Of a stretch of 5,216 nt of DNA, positions 1-5,119 are shown piece by piece. Position numbers and translations under genes: made by a program. The DNA is from Nitrococcus sp. (GTDB taxonomy: Bacteria; Pseudomonadota; Gammaproteobacteria; Nitrococcales; Nitrococcaceae). How positions within the stretch are numbered: the stretch's first letter is position 1; each line of letters opens with the position of its first letter. A model generated the notes under the pieces. That model did not search any database, was not told where the DNA came from, and saw only the letters and a list, made by a program, of their open reading frames with translations. The stretch is taken from the NCBI GenBank assembly GCA_030452365.1, contig JAKDMK010000201.1, positions 1-5,216 on the forward strand. The letters are read 5' to 3'.

Positions 1-74
1 CGTCACTTATGCGCAATATCAGTGAGGTACAGCTTAACTAAGTGCCATTCGGGTCAGACCCCATTGCTCTGTAC
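1..74. other. Non-coding left edge, downstream of the toxin gene
   Basis: No convincing coding region lies here. This is the 3' flank of the minus-strand toxin gene, whose TGA stop is at 75-77. The only structure I see is the palindrome at 51-61. No T-run follows it in the minus direction, so a classical intrinsic terminator is not supported. The region continues beyond the window edge. Confidence 0.6.
51..61. repeat. Short perfect palindrome GGGTCAGACCC, possible REP-like element
   Basis: GGGTC at 51-55 and GACCC at 57-61 are perfect inverted repeats around a single base. The hairpin would sit about 14 bases after the toxin stop codon in the minus-strand transcript. The palindrome with its flanks (GTGCCATTC before, CCATTG after) resembles short repeats that I recall being scattered through gammaproteobacterial genomes near REP-associated transposases, but only one copy is in the window, so this is a guess from pattern. 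It could equally be a chance palindrome or a 3' hairpin stabilising the abiE mRNA. Confidence 0.35.
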
Positions 75-1013
75 TCAGATGGTGAATCCGGGATCCGCGT
101 TCGTGTCCGGTCCTACTTCCAACCAGCTTGCGGCTTTCTCAAGCATTCCGCCTACCTCTCGGACAAGCACCCCGAGAAAGCCATCTCGGTCAAGCGTGCG
201 CCGCTGGATGTCGCTCGGAGTGAACCGGCGCATCTCAGCGGAGAACTCGGAGCCAGCAACGATCTCGGGCAGCCGTCCGGCCATCGCACGGGCGCGCCGG
301 GGATAGCCGTCCACGCCGTAGTCGTCCACCTTGCGCCGAATCAACTCGCCATCCACAGCCACGTTTCGCTGGCCGAGCCAGCGCAGATCCCAGATGTCGC
401 GGTAGCGCAGGTAGCGCGTACTGTTCACCAGCGAGACCAGCTTGTCGGCGACGACCTCTTCGAGGCGCTCGGTGGGTACGAGCAGGTCCATGTAACCGCC
501 GGGCAGAAAGTCGTAGTTCACCCGCAACGCCATGGGCTCTCGGGTGTACGCGGGCAGATTTGCCACCTCGACGTTGACGTGCTGCTTTGGCAAATCCGGA
601 CGCATCGGGGCCGTGACCACCGAAACGCGCCATTTGAGCACCCGCACTGTCTCCCCGGGGGCTTCGTCGCCGCCGCGGAGCGCATGTCCGCCTGGCTCTC
701 GCACCTCCACCGGCAACCCGTAGCGCTCGCCGATGTAGTGCCGAAGGCAATCGGCGAGCTCGCGCAGCCGGGAGCGGTCGAACCCCCGCCCTCCGACGAA
801 ATCGAGATCCCCGCTCAGCCGGGAGGCGCCATAGCAAAGACGCAGGGCCGTTCCGCCCTGGAAGGTAAGCGTCTCCAACAGGCGCTCGCGGTCGAGCGCA
901 TAGAGGATGTCGTAGTGAAGCAGCTCCTTCTCGATGGCTGGACGCATGTGCGCGTGGTCCGCGCGCACCATGCCCAACGCCACCAGATCATCGAAATCAG
1001 CGCGCGGCGACAT
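75..1013 (-). CDS. abiEii: AbiEii-type nucleotidyltransferase toxin (type IV toxin-antitoxin system)
   Basis: This 312-residue protein fits the AbiEii/AbiGii toxin family, cytoplasmic nucleotidyltransferases of the DNA polymerase beta-like fold. Related toxins use nucleoside triphosphates and some modify tRNA acceptor ends; the target here is unknown. Visible motifs are the GG-T of the nucleotide-binding loop at residues 53-55, followed by R65, S67 and the acidic pair D69/D71 in SGDLDF. A probable third acidic residue is E149 in VNVEV. A C-terminal family block has K191, R200 and R205-D206-x-x-D209. All expected key residues are present, so the toxin looks intact. The ATG at 1013 is supported by GGAGG nine bases upstream. 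The first 17 bases overlap the end of the antitoxin gene, which implies co-transcription and translational coupling. By family knowledge it is a bacteriostatic abortive-infection effector. The family call is strong; the substrate is not known. Confidence 0.9.
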   Translation of the reverse strand: MSPRADFDDLVALGMVRADHAHMRPAIEKELLHYDILYALDRERLLETLTFQGGTALRLCYGASRLSGDLDFVGGRGFDRSRLRELADCLRHYIGERYGLPVEVREPGGHALRGGDEAPGETVRVLKWRVSVVTAPMRPDLPKQHVNVEVANLPAYTREPMALRVNYDFLPGGYMDLLVPTERLEEVVADKLVSLVNSTRYLRYRDIWDLRWLGQRNVAVDGELIRRKVDDYGVDGYPRRARAMAGRLPEIVAGSEFSAEMRRFTPSDIQRRTLDRDGFLGVLVREVGGMLEKAASWLEVGPDTNADPGFTI

Positions 1014-1548
1014 CGGCTAGCGCCTCCGCGTCGACCAGGTGCGTGTTGCGACCAACGCGTTTGAGATCTGACCAGGCCGCCTCGGGTGTCGCCAGTGGCA
1101 GCGGGCGGTGCACGTTGCGCATGCGAGGAAGGATTTCGCGCGCGCGCCGAGCGGTGTGCGTGAACTCGATGACCCCCCACGGGGTGCGATAGGCGCCTTT
1201 GCGCCCGGTGGTCATCACCGTCAGCCGGTCGAGCGGAATCTGCGAGATGACGCCATACGCCGAGAGCGCGGATTCGAGGCTGACATAATTGTAGTCGCCC
1301 CGGCGCATGGCACGGACGATGTACTCGATGGTGTCGGGGCCTGCGCCTTGGCCGATCTCATAGACATAGATGCCGCGCGCGGCGCGCGAAAGAAGCCCGC
1401 GCTGGATCAACCGGTCGATGGACACCTGCAGCGTTTTCGGGCTGTCTGCGGGGAACAGGTGCGCGAGGTCGCTTTGGGTGTATACGTGACGACCGCGGCG
1501 GTCCCAGCCCGAGAGGGTTTTGACGGCGAGGGGCAGCTTCATTGGCAA
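997..1548 (-). CDS. abiEi: AbiEi-family antitoxin and transcriptional repressor (type IV toxin-antitoxin system)
   Basis: This 183-residue protein precedes and overlaps the AbiEii toxin, the standard antitoxin-first order. Residues about 22-63 read as a winged helix-turn-helix: a TQSDLAHLF helix, a recognition-helix stretch (TLQVSIDRLIQRGLL) and the wing with a GIYVYE strand. The region after about residue 70 (IEYIVRAMRRGDYNYVSLESALSAYGVI) matches the AbiEi antitoxin core. AbiEi antitoxins neutralise the toxin without a stable complex and repress their own promoter, so dual function is inferred from the family. The longest start is TTG at 1548, but an ATG two codons later (1542) gives an almost identical protein and may be the real start. 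Neither has a Shine-Dalgarno sequence. The C-terminal end (VDAEALADVAAR) overlaps the toxin start. The family call is good; the exact start is uncertain. Confidence 0.85.
   Translation of the reverse strand: MPMKLPLAVKTLSGWDRRGRHVYTQSDLAHLFPADSPKTLQVSIDRLIQRGLLSRAARGIYVYEIGQGAGPDTIEYIVRAMRRGDYNYVSLESALSAYGVISQIPLDRLTVMTTGRKGAYRTPWGVIEFTHTARRAREILPRMRNVHRPLPLATPEAAWSDLKRVGRNTHLVDAEALADVAAR
1023..1027 (-). promoter_or_regulatory. Ribosome binding site of the toxin gene
   Basis: On the minus strand GGAGG lies nine bases before the toxin ATG and inside the 3' end of the antitoxin reading frame. It is a near-perfect Shine-Dalgarno sequence. It fixes the toxin start and contrasts with the antitoxin, which has no recognisable site. 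It suggests the toxin can be translated efficiently from the shared mRNA. Confidence 0.7.
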
Positions 1549-1556
1549 ATGGACAA

Positions 1557-1587
1557 AGAATACATCTTTATGTAGTCTATTCGTCCA
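1557..1587 (-). promoter_or_regulatory. Possible abiE promoter
   Basis: In the only AT-rich stretch near the operon, the minus strand has TATTCT (1557-1562) as a possible -10 element and TGGACG (1582-1587) as a possible -35 element, 19 bases apart. Each is a partial match to the sigma-70 consensus and the spacing is long. If used, transcription would begin near 1550, only a few bases before the TTG (1548) or ATG (1542) start, so the mRNA would be nearly leaderless. That agrees with the missing Shine-Dalgarno sequence, but it is inference. Confidence 0.4.
1561..1574. promoter_or_regulatory. Inverted repeat 1, candidate AbiEi operator
   Basis: TACAT (1561-1565) and ATGTA (1570-1574) are perfect 5-base inverted repeats with a 4-base centre, overlapping the possible -10 element. 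Studied AbiEi proteins bind two inverted repeats at their own promoter. This repeat and the adjoining one fit that layout. Confidence 0.5.
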
Positions 1588-1595
1588 CTAAAGAC
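1575..1595. promoter_or_regulatory. Inverted repeat 2, candidate AbiEi operator
   Basis: GTCT (1575-1578) and AGAC (1592-1595) flank a 13-base centre; the arms extend imperfectly (GTCTATT against GTCTTTA). It directly abuts inverted repeat 1 and covers the possible -35 element. The arms are short, so taken alone this site is weak. The pairing with repeat 1 is what makes it interesting. Confidence 0.4.
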
Positions 1596-1601
1596 TCGTC
1601 A

Positions 1602-1646
1602 ACGCCAGCAGCCTACGCGGGTGGCGTCCAGCTCCACGGTGCCGTG
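1602..1646. other. Intergenic stretch with two small inverted repeats
   Basis: Between the phosphatase gene and abiEi I see no coding region. ACGCCA (1602-1607) pairs with TGGCGT (1622-1627), and CACGG (1635-1639) pairs with CCGTG (1642-1646) across two bases. On the minus strand both would lie in the 3' part of any phosphatase transcript that runs on. Neither is followed by a T-run, so a terminator role is not shown. Confidence 0.3.
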
Positions 1647-1686
1647 AAATCGTTTCGGATGCGCGCCTGGTCAGCTCGCCGCATCA

Positions 1687-1709
1687 GGCGCTTCCCACTG
1701 GCGAGCGCC
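1687..1709 (-). terminator. Weak hairpin just after the phosphatase stop codon
   Basis: GGCGCT (1687-1692) and AGCGCC (1704-1709) form a 6-base stem with an 11-base loop, two bases beyond the TGA stop at 1712-1714. No T-tract follows on the minus strand, so it may be only an mRNA 3' end structure. The octamer CATCAGGC occurs at both 1682-1689 and 1710-1717. Confidence 0.25.
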
Positions 1710-1711
1710 CA

Positions 1712-2401
1712 TCAGGCTTCCTTGGCCGATCCCGTCTGCTCGGCCGCGCCGTAATCACCCTCCAGGTGGGCTGCGTCATTGAAGCAATGGATGCGCCAGT
1801 AGCGAGTATCTAGCCGGGCATGGCCAGGTTCATACCACAGGTTTTCGTCCAAGGTGAGATCAAAGACGGCTGTATTGCGCACCCGGATGCCCCAGGTCCG
1901 ATCGGTACCCAGGAGTGCGGCAATGATGTGCTGCAATATGCCGCCATGACTAAACGCCACAATCACGTCCCCGCCGCGGTGCCCGTCAACAAGAGATGCA
2001 ACGACTCGGCGCCCCCGCGCTTGGCGCTGCGCCAAGTCTTCCGCCCCTTCCCCCCCCCCCCCGTCCCCGCTCTGCCGAAAAGCCCGTGCCATCTCCGGGT
2101 AGCGCACACCGATGTCCTCCCAGCTCAGCCCGGAGAACACGCCAAGGTTGTATTCGATCAGTTCGTCCCACTTGATGAGCGGCACTTGCCAGGATCGGGA
2201 TACAATCTGGGCCGTCTCTAGCGTTCGTCGTAGCGGCGAGCAGTAGAGGTGGGTCGGCTCGATGCTTTCCATTTGCAAGCGCTGAAACAGCCTTTCCGCC
2301 TGCCAACGTCCCGTCTTGGTCAGATCAAACTCGGCATGCCCCTGCAGCCGGCCTTCGGCATTGGCCACAGACTGCGCATGGCGGATCAATATACAGCGCA
2401 T
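1712..2401 (-). CDS. Histidine phosphatase family protein (phosphoglycerate mutase-like)
   Basis: This 229-residue protein belongs to the histidine phosphatase superfamily (branch 1), which forms a phosphohistidine intermediate. The catalytic R7-H8 lies in LIRHAQS near the N-terminus. It is followed by N14 and LQG (19-21), then R59 in SPLRRTLETA, the probable acid E83 in EYNLGVFSG, and the second catalytic histidine H152 in SHGG. The length suits the family, with a somewhat long C-terminal tail (about 190-229). Substrate cannot be assigned: relatives include GpmB-like, CobC-like and broad phosphatases. The ATG at 2401 is supported by a G-rich Shine-Dalgarno-like stretch and by the RHG motif falling at residue 7, as is usual. 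The oddity is a GGGG run (114-117) encoded by 13 consecutive G, in the loop where relatives usually have a short GES-type segment. It lies downstream of tRNA-Leu on the same strand and could share readthrough transcription. Confidence 0.88.
   Translation of the reverse strand: MRCILIRHAQSVANAEGRLQGHAEFDLTKTGRWQAERLFQRLQMESIEPTHLYCSPLRRTLETAQIVSRSWQVPLIKWDELIEYNLGVFSGLSWEDIGVRYPEMARAFRQSGDGGGGEGAEDLAQRQARGRRVVASLVDGHRGGDVIVAFSHGGILQHIIAALLGTDRTWGIRVRNTAVFDLTLDENLWYEPGHARLDTRYWRIHCFNDAAHLEGDYGAAEQTGSAKEA
2050..2062 (-). repeat. 13-base poly-G tract inside the phosphatase gene
   Basis: The plus strand shows 13 uninterrupted C, read as G in the minus-strand coding sequence (GAC, then four GGG codons, then GAA). 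In the sequence given, the frame is open across it. One extra G moves translation to a frame that stops at 1986-1988, giving about 138 residues. One fewer G leads to a TGA at about 1963-1965. Both outcomes remove the SHGG motif. Tracts of this length are prone to slipped-strand mispairing and also to sequencing error. Confidence 0.9.
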
Positions 2402-2493
2402 CGGCTTCCCCCCGGTTCTATCAGGCGCTGCGCCGAAAGCTCAGGATGGAACCATTCCCGCAGATTTACACAGCTTGGCCAGTCTGCTTGAGC

Positions 2494-2531
2494 GCCATTG
2501 CGACTCCTCGGCTCCAGCGCTCGGCAATGGC
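2494..2531. repeat. Inverted repeat GCCATTGC/GCAATGGC in the tRNA-Leu trailer
   Basis: GCCATTGC (2494-2501) and GCAATGGC (2524-2531) are perfect 8-base arms 22 bases apart. GAGCGC (2490-2495) and GCGCTC (2517-2522) could pair instead, and the two pairings conflict. The element lies between the tRNA-Leu 3' end and the phosphatase start. It could be a processing or terminator-like hairpin, but has no T-run. The rest of 2402-2573 shows no gene. Confidence 0.4.
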
Positions 2532-2533
2532 AC

Positions 2534-2568
2534 CCAGGTACTTAAGTCTATGTTATTCTTTAACCTGG
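2534..2568. repeat. Inverted repeat CCAGGT/ACCTGG next to the tRNA-Leu 3' end
   Basis: CCAGGT (2534-2539) and ACCTGG (2563-2568) are 6-base arms around an AT-rich 23-base centre, starting six bases after the encoded CCA on the minus strand. It may act in 3' end formation of the tRNA precursor. The absence of a T-run argues against a classical intrinsic terminator, and an attachment site is another possibility without direct support. Confidence 0.3.
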
Positions 2569-2573
2569 TGGGG

Positions 2574-2660
2574 TGGTGCCGAGGAGAGGACTTGAACCTC
2601 CACGGGGTTGCCCCCACTAGCACCTGAAGCTAGCGCGTCTACCAATTCCGCCACCTCGGC
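2574..2660 (-). tRNA. tRNA-Leu with anticodon CAG
   Basis: The minus strand folds as a long-variable-arm (class II) tRNA. The 7-base acceptor stem pairs GCCGAGG (5' end at 2660) with CCTCGGC (2578-2584). The D-arm carries TGGCGGAATTGGTAGACGCG, typical of bacterial tRNA-Leu. The anticodon stem CTAGC/GCTAG encloses the loop TTCAGGT, giving anticodon CAG for CUG codons. A GGGG/CCCC variable stem and a T-arm with loop TTCAAGT follow. The discriminator is A and the CCA end is encoded (2574-2576). CUG is normally the major leucine codon in GC-rich genomes, so this is probably a heavily used tRNA. Confidence 0.96.
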
Positions 2661-2708
2661 AAATACGGCGTTGCGCGCGAGGCGCCCATGCCTCTGCGCG
2701 GGTCGCAA

Positions 2709-2737
2709 ACTTAACCGACGCTGAGATGCTCTGTCAA
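2709..2737 (-). promoter_or_regulatory. Promoter of tRNA-Leu
   Basis: On the minus strand a perfect -35 hexamer TTGACA (2732-2737) is separated by exactly 17 bases from a weaker -10 hexamer TTAAGT (2709-2714). Transcription would start near 2702, leaving about 42 bases of 5' leader for RNase P removal. The bases just after the -10 are GC-rich (GCGACCCGCGC), the kind of discriminator known in stringently controlled stable RNA promoters. The -35 is convincing; growth-rate control is inference. Confidence 0.65.
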
Positions 2738-2743
2738 CGCTCA

Positions 2744-2768
2744 CGCCGGTCGGCGAGAAGAGCCGGCG
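2744..2768. other. Inverted repeat in the divergent tRNA-Leu/rnr intergenic region
   Basis: CGCCGG (2744-2749) and CCGGCG (2763-2768) are perfect 6-base arms 13 bases apart, just upstream of the tRNA promoter and about 70 bases before rnr. It could be an operator or a 5' leader hairpin of the rnr mRNA. I see no convincing -35/-10 pair for rnr in 2769-2823. Confidence 0.25.
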
Positions 2769-2823
2769 ACGCGCAGCGTACAGGCACGAGTAAGCGTGAC
2801 GAACGATTTCTATCCCAATTGAG

Positions 2824-2841
2824 ATGAACGGCAGCGAATGA
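2824..2841 (+). other. Five-codon upstream reading frame overlapping the rnr start
   Basis: ATG at 2824 opens a frame encoding MNGSE, whose TGA overlaps the rnr ATG as ATGA (2838-2841). The rnr start itself has no clear Shine-Dalgarno sequence. Coupled initiation from this mini-frame is possible, but so short a frame may occur by chance. Confidence 0.25.
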
Positions 2842-5117
2842 CCAAGAAACAGGGCGCAACGCTAGCACACGATCCCTACCTCGAACGTGAACGCCGCAAG
2901 TATGGGCAACCGGTTCCCAGTCGGGAGTTCATTATCGACAAGCTTGCCGAACAAGCCCGTCCCCTCAACCGCACGCAGCTCGAGGAGCTCTTCGAGCTGA
3001 CGGCGCCCGATGAGCTGGAAGGCCTGCGCCGGCGCTTGCGGGCGATGGAGCGTGACGGTCAGCTGATTCGCAATCGACGCAGCGGCTACGTCATCGTCGA
3101 TAATCGGGATCTCGTTCGCGGCCGGGTGCGCGCCGCGGTAGAAGGCTCGGGTTGGCTCAAACCAGACCGACCGGGTCCGCAGCTCTATTTGCCGCCGCGG
3201 GCGATGCGCTGTTTGCTCGACGGCGACCGTGCGGTAGTCCGGCTAGTGGGTCTCGACGCCGACGGCCGACCCGAAGGCGAGCTAGTAGAAGTATTGGAGC
3301 GGGCGAATCGACGCGTGGTTGGGCGGTACTACGAAGAGAGTGGCGTGGGTTTCGTAATTCCCGCAAGCCGGCGTATTCACCAGGACATTATCGTACCGGT
3401 GGGTCAGGGTAACGGCGCCGCGCACGGGCAGCTCGTGGTCACCGAACTCCTCAGCCAGCCCTCCAAGCGCCGTCAACCCATAGGACGCATCGTCGAAGTT
3501 CTCGGAGACCATATCGAGGCTGGGCAAGAGATTGCTGTCGCCGCGTGCGTCCACGGAATACCAGTCGACTGGCCCGATGAGGTCAATGAGGCACTCGCCG
3601 GAGTTACCGATCGAGTACCGGAGGTGGCCAAGCAAGGGCGGGTTGATTTGCGTCATTTGCCTTTTGTCACTATCGACGGGGCCAGCGCCCGCGATTTCGA
3701 TGACGCCGTGTACGCCGAGCCGATGACCAATGGCTGGCGCCTGTATGTGGCAATTGCCGATGTCTCGCATTATGTCGGCGTCGGGACGGCGCTCGAGCGC
3801 GAAGCCGCCAAACGTGGCAACTCGGTGTATTTTCCGCGCAGCGTGGTGCCCATGCTGCCGGCCGTGCTCTCCAACGGGTTGTGCTCCTTGAATCCCCGGC
3901 TGGATCGGCTGTGCATGGTCTGTGAGATGCAGGTCAGCCGCGAAGGCGCATTACGGCGCTCGCGCTTCTATGAAGCCGTCATGCGCTCCCAAGCCCGCTT
4001 GACCTACGAGGAGGTGGCGGCATTGCATGAGCAGCGTGATCCGGCGCTGCGCCGCCGCCGCCGGGGACTGCTCAAGCATCTCGATCACCTGTTCTGCGTC
4101 TACCGTATATTGCGCAAGGAACGTGATAGCCGCGGCGCTATCGACTTCGAAACGACCGAGAGCACCCTCGAGTTTGACCAGAACGGGCGCATCAGTGCCA
4201 TTCATCCGGCACGGCGAACCGAAGCGCACAGGATGATCGAGGAATGCATGGTAAAGGCCAATGTGGCCGCGGCGCGTTTCCTCCGCCGCCACAGGATGCC
4301 GACGCTTTATCGGGTGCACGAGCCGCCGGAGGCGGCGCGGCTTGAGAAGCTGCGCGCGTTTCTTGCCGAGACTGGGCTACGCTTGAGCGGCAGCGATAAA
4401 CCTAGGCCCAGGGATTTCGCGCGGTTGATGCAGCGGGTGCGCGACCGACCCGATCGTCATTTGATCGAAACCGTGTTGTTGCGCTCGATGATGGCCGCCG
4501 AATACCGGCCCGATAACGCGGGGCATTTCGGGCTGGCGTTGGATGCCTATGCCCACTTCACCTCGCCGATCCGGCGTTATCCGGACCTGATTGTGCATAG
4601 AGCCATTAAGCATATCCTTGCTCGCGGCCGCGCCGAGACCTTCGAGCTTAGCCACGATCAGCTCACCACCCTCGGCGAGCATTGCTCCATGACCGATCGG
4701 CGCGCCGAGGAGGCGACCCGGGACGCGCTAATGACCCTCAAATGCCGCTATATGGCAGAGCGTTTGGGCGAGGAACTTACCGGGGTAATCAGCGCAGTGA
4801 CTTCCTTCGGACTGTTCGTTGAACTCGATGAGATCTATGTCGATGGTCTCATCCACATCACCAATCTGGAGAGCGATTACTTCCATTTCGATCCCATCGG
4901 CCATCGTCTTGTCGGCGAGCGCAGCGGCAAGGAGTATCGGCTGACCGATCGGCTGCGGGTGCGTGTCGCGCAAGTAGACATCGACGAGCGCAAGCTCGAT
5001 CTGGCGCTGGTGGCTCATCCGCTGGATGCGGACGGTAACCCGCTAGAACAGCCGCGACGCGGACCGGGACGCCGCCGCAAAACCGCCCGTCGCAGCGGCA
5101 AATACCGCGCTCTTTAG
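2838..5117 (+). CDS. rnr: Ribonuclease R, 3'-5' exoribonuclease
   Basis: This 759-residue protein is RNase R, which degrades structured RNA processively from the 3' end and acts in rRNA and mRNA quality control and, with tmRNA, on stalled messages. Domains in order: N-terminal DPYLERERRKYGQPVPSRE block and winged-helix region (about 12-90), two cold-shock-type domains (about 92-235), the RNB catalytic domain (about 269-590), an S1 domain (about 645-725) and an arginine-rich tail (738-753). The RNB active site is intact: D280, D286, D288 and D289 in IDGASARDFDDAV correspond to E. coli D272, D278, D280 and D281. Y331 in SVYFP and the RNB signature HFTSPIRRYPD (573-583) are present. It is a little shorter than the E. 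coli enzyme (813). An in-frame TGA at 2820-2822 makes ATG 2838 the first possible ATG, and the N-terminus matches the family. The rlmB gene starts two bases after its stop. Confidence 0.97.
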   Translation: MTKKQGATLAHDPYLERERRKYGQPVPSREFIIDKLAEQARPLNRTQLEELFELTAPDELEGLRRRLRAMERDGQLIRNRRSGYVIVDNRDLVRGRVRAAVEGSGWLKPDRPGPQLYLPPRAMRCLLDGDRAVVRLVGLDADGRPEGELVEVLERANRRVVGRYYEESGVGFVIPASRRIHQDIIVPVGQGNGAAHGQLVVTELLSQPSKRRQPIGRIVEVLGDHIEAGQEIAVAACVHGIPVDWPDEVNEALAGVTDRVPEVAKQGRVDLRHLPFVTIDGASARDFDDAVYAEPMTNGWRLYVAIADVSHYVGVGTALEREAAKRGNSVYFPRSVVPMLPAVLSNGLCSLNPRLDRLCMVCEMQVSREGALRRSRFYEAVMRSQARLTYEEVAALHEQRDPALRRRRRGLLKHLDHLFCVYRILRKERDSRGAIDFETTESTLEFDQNGRISAIHPARRTEAHRMIEECMVKANVAAARFLRRHRMPTLYRVHEPPEAARLEKLRAFLAETGLRLSGSDKPRPRDFARLMQRVRDRPDRHLIETVLLRSMMAAEYRPDNAGHFGLALDAYAHFTSPIRRYPDLIVHRAIKHILARGRAETFELSHDQLTTLGEHCSMTDRRAEEATRDALMTLKCRYMAERLGEELTGVISAVTSFGLFVELDEIYVDGLIHITNLESDYFHFDPIGHRLVGERSGKEYRLTDRLRVRVAQVDIDERKLDLALVAHPLDADGNPLEQPRRGPGRRRKTARRSGKYRAL

Positions 5118-5119
5118 CA

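Noticed and set aside
235..837. Second minus-strand frame (200 codons) inside the toxin gene
   Set aside because: Arginine- and alanine-rich translation typical of an out-of-frame GC-rich shadow; the other frame carries the nucleotidyltransferase motifs.
42..1064. Long plus-strand open frame (340 codons) opposite the toxin gene
   Set aside because: It is antisense to the AbiEii gene, shows no recognisable domain, and is explained by high GC content making stop codons rare. The minus-strand product has clear family motifs.
1682..1717. Direct repeat CATCAGGC (1682-1689 and 1710-1717) as a target-site duplication
   Set aside because: Only 20 bases separate the copies and no mobile element lies between them; chance or a local duplication is more likely.
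1986..2306. Minus-strand frame of 106 codons inside the phosphatase gene
   Set aside because: Not a gene. It is useful only as the frame into which a one-base gain in the G-tract would lead.
2574..2660. tRNA-Leu as an integration site with a duplicated 3' end
   Set aside because: I looked for a second copy of the tRNA 3' end elsewhere in the window and saw none; no integrase is present. The partner site could lie outside the window.
2316..2744. Open frames running through the tRNA-Leu gene on both strands
   Set aside because: They cross a clearly folded tRNA and have no domain signal.
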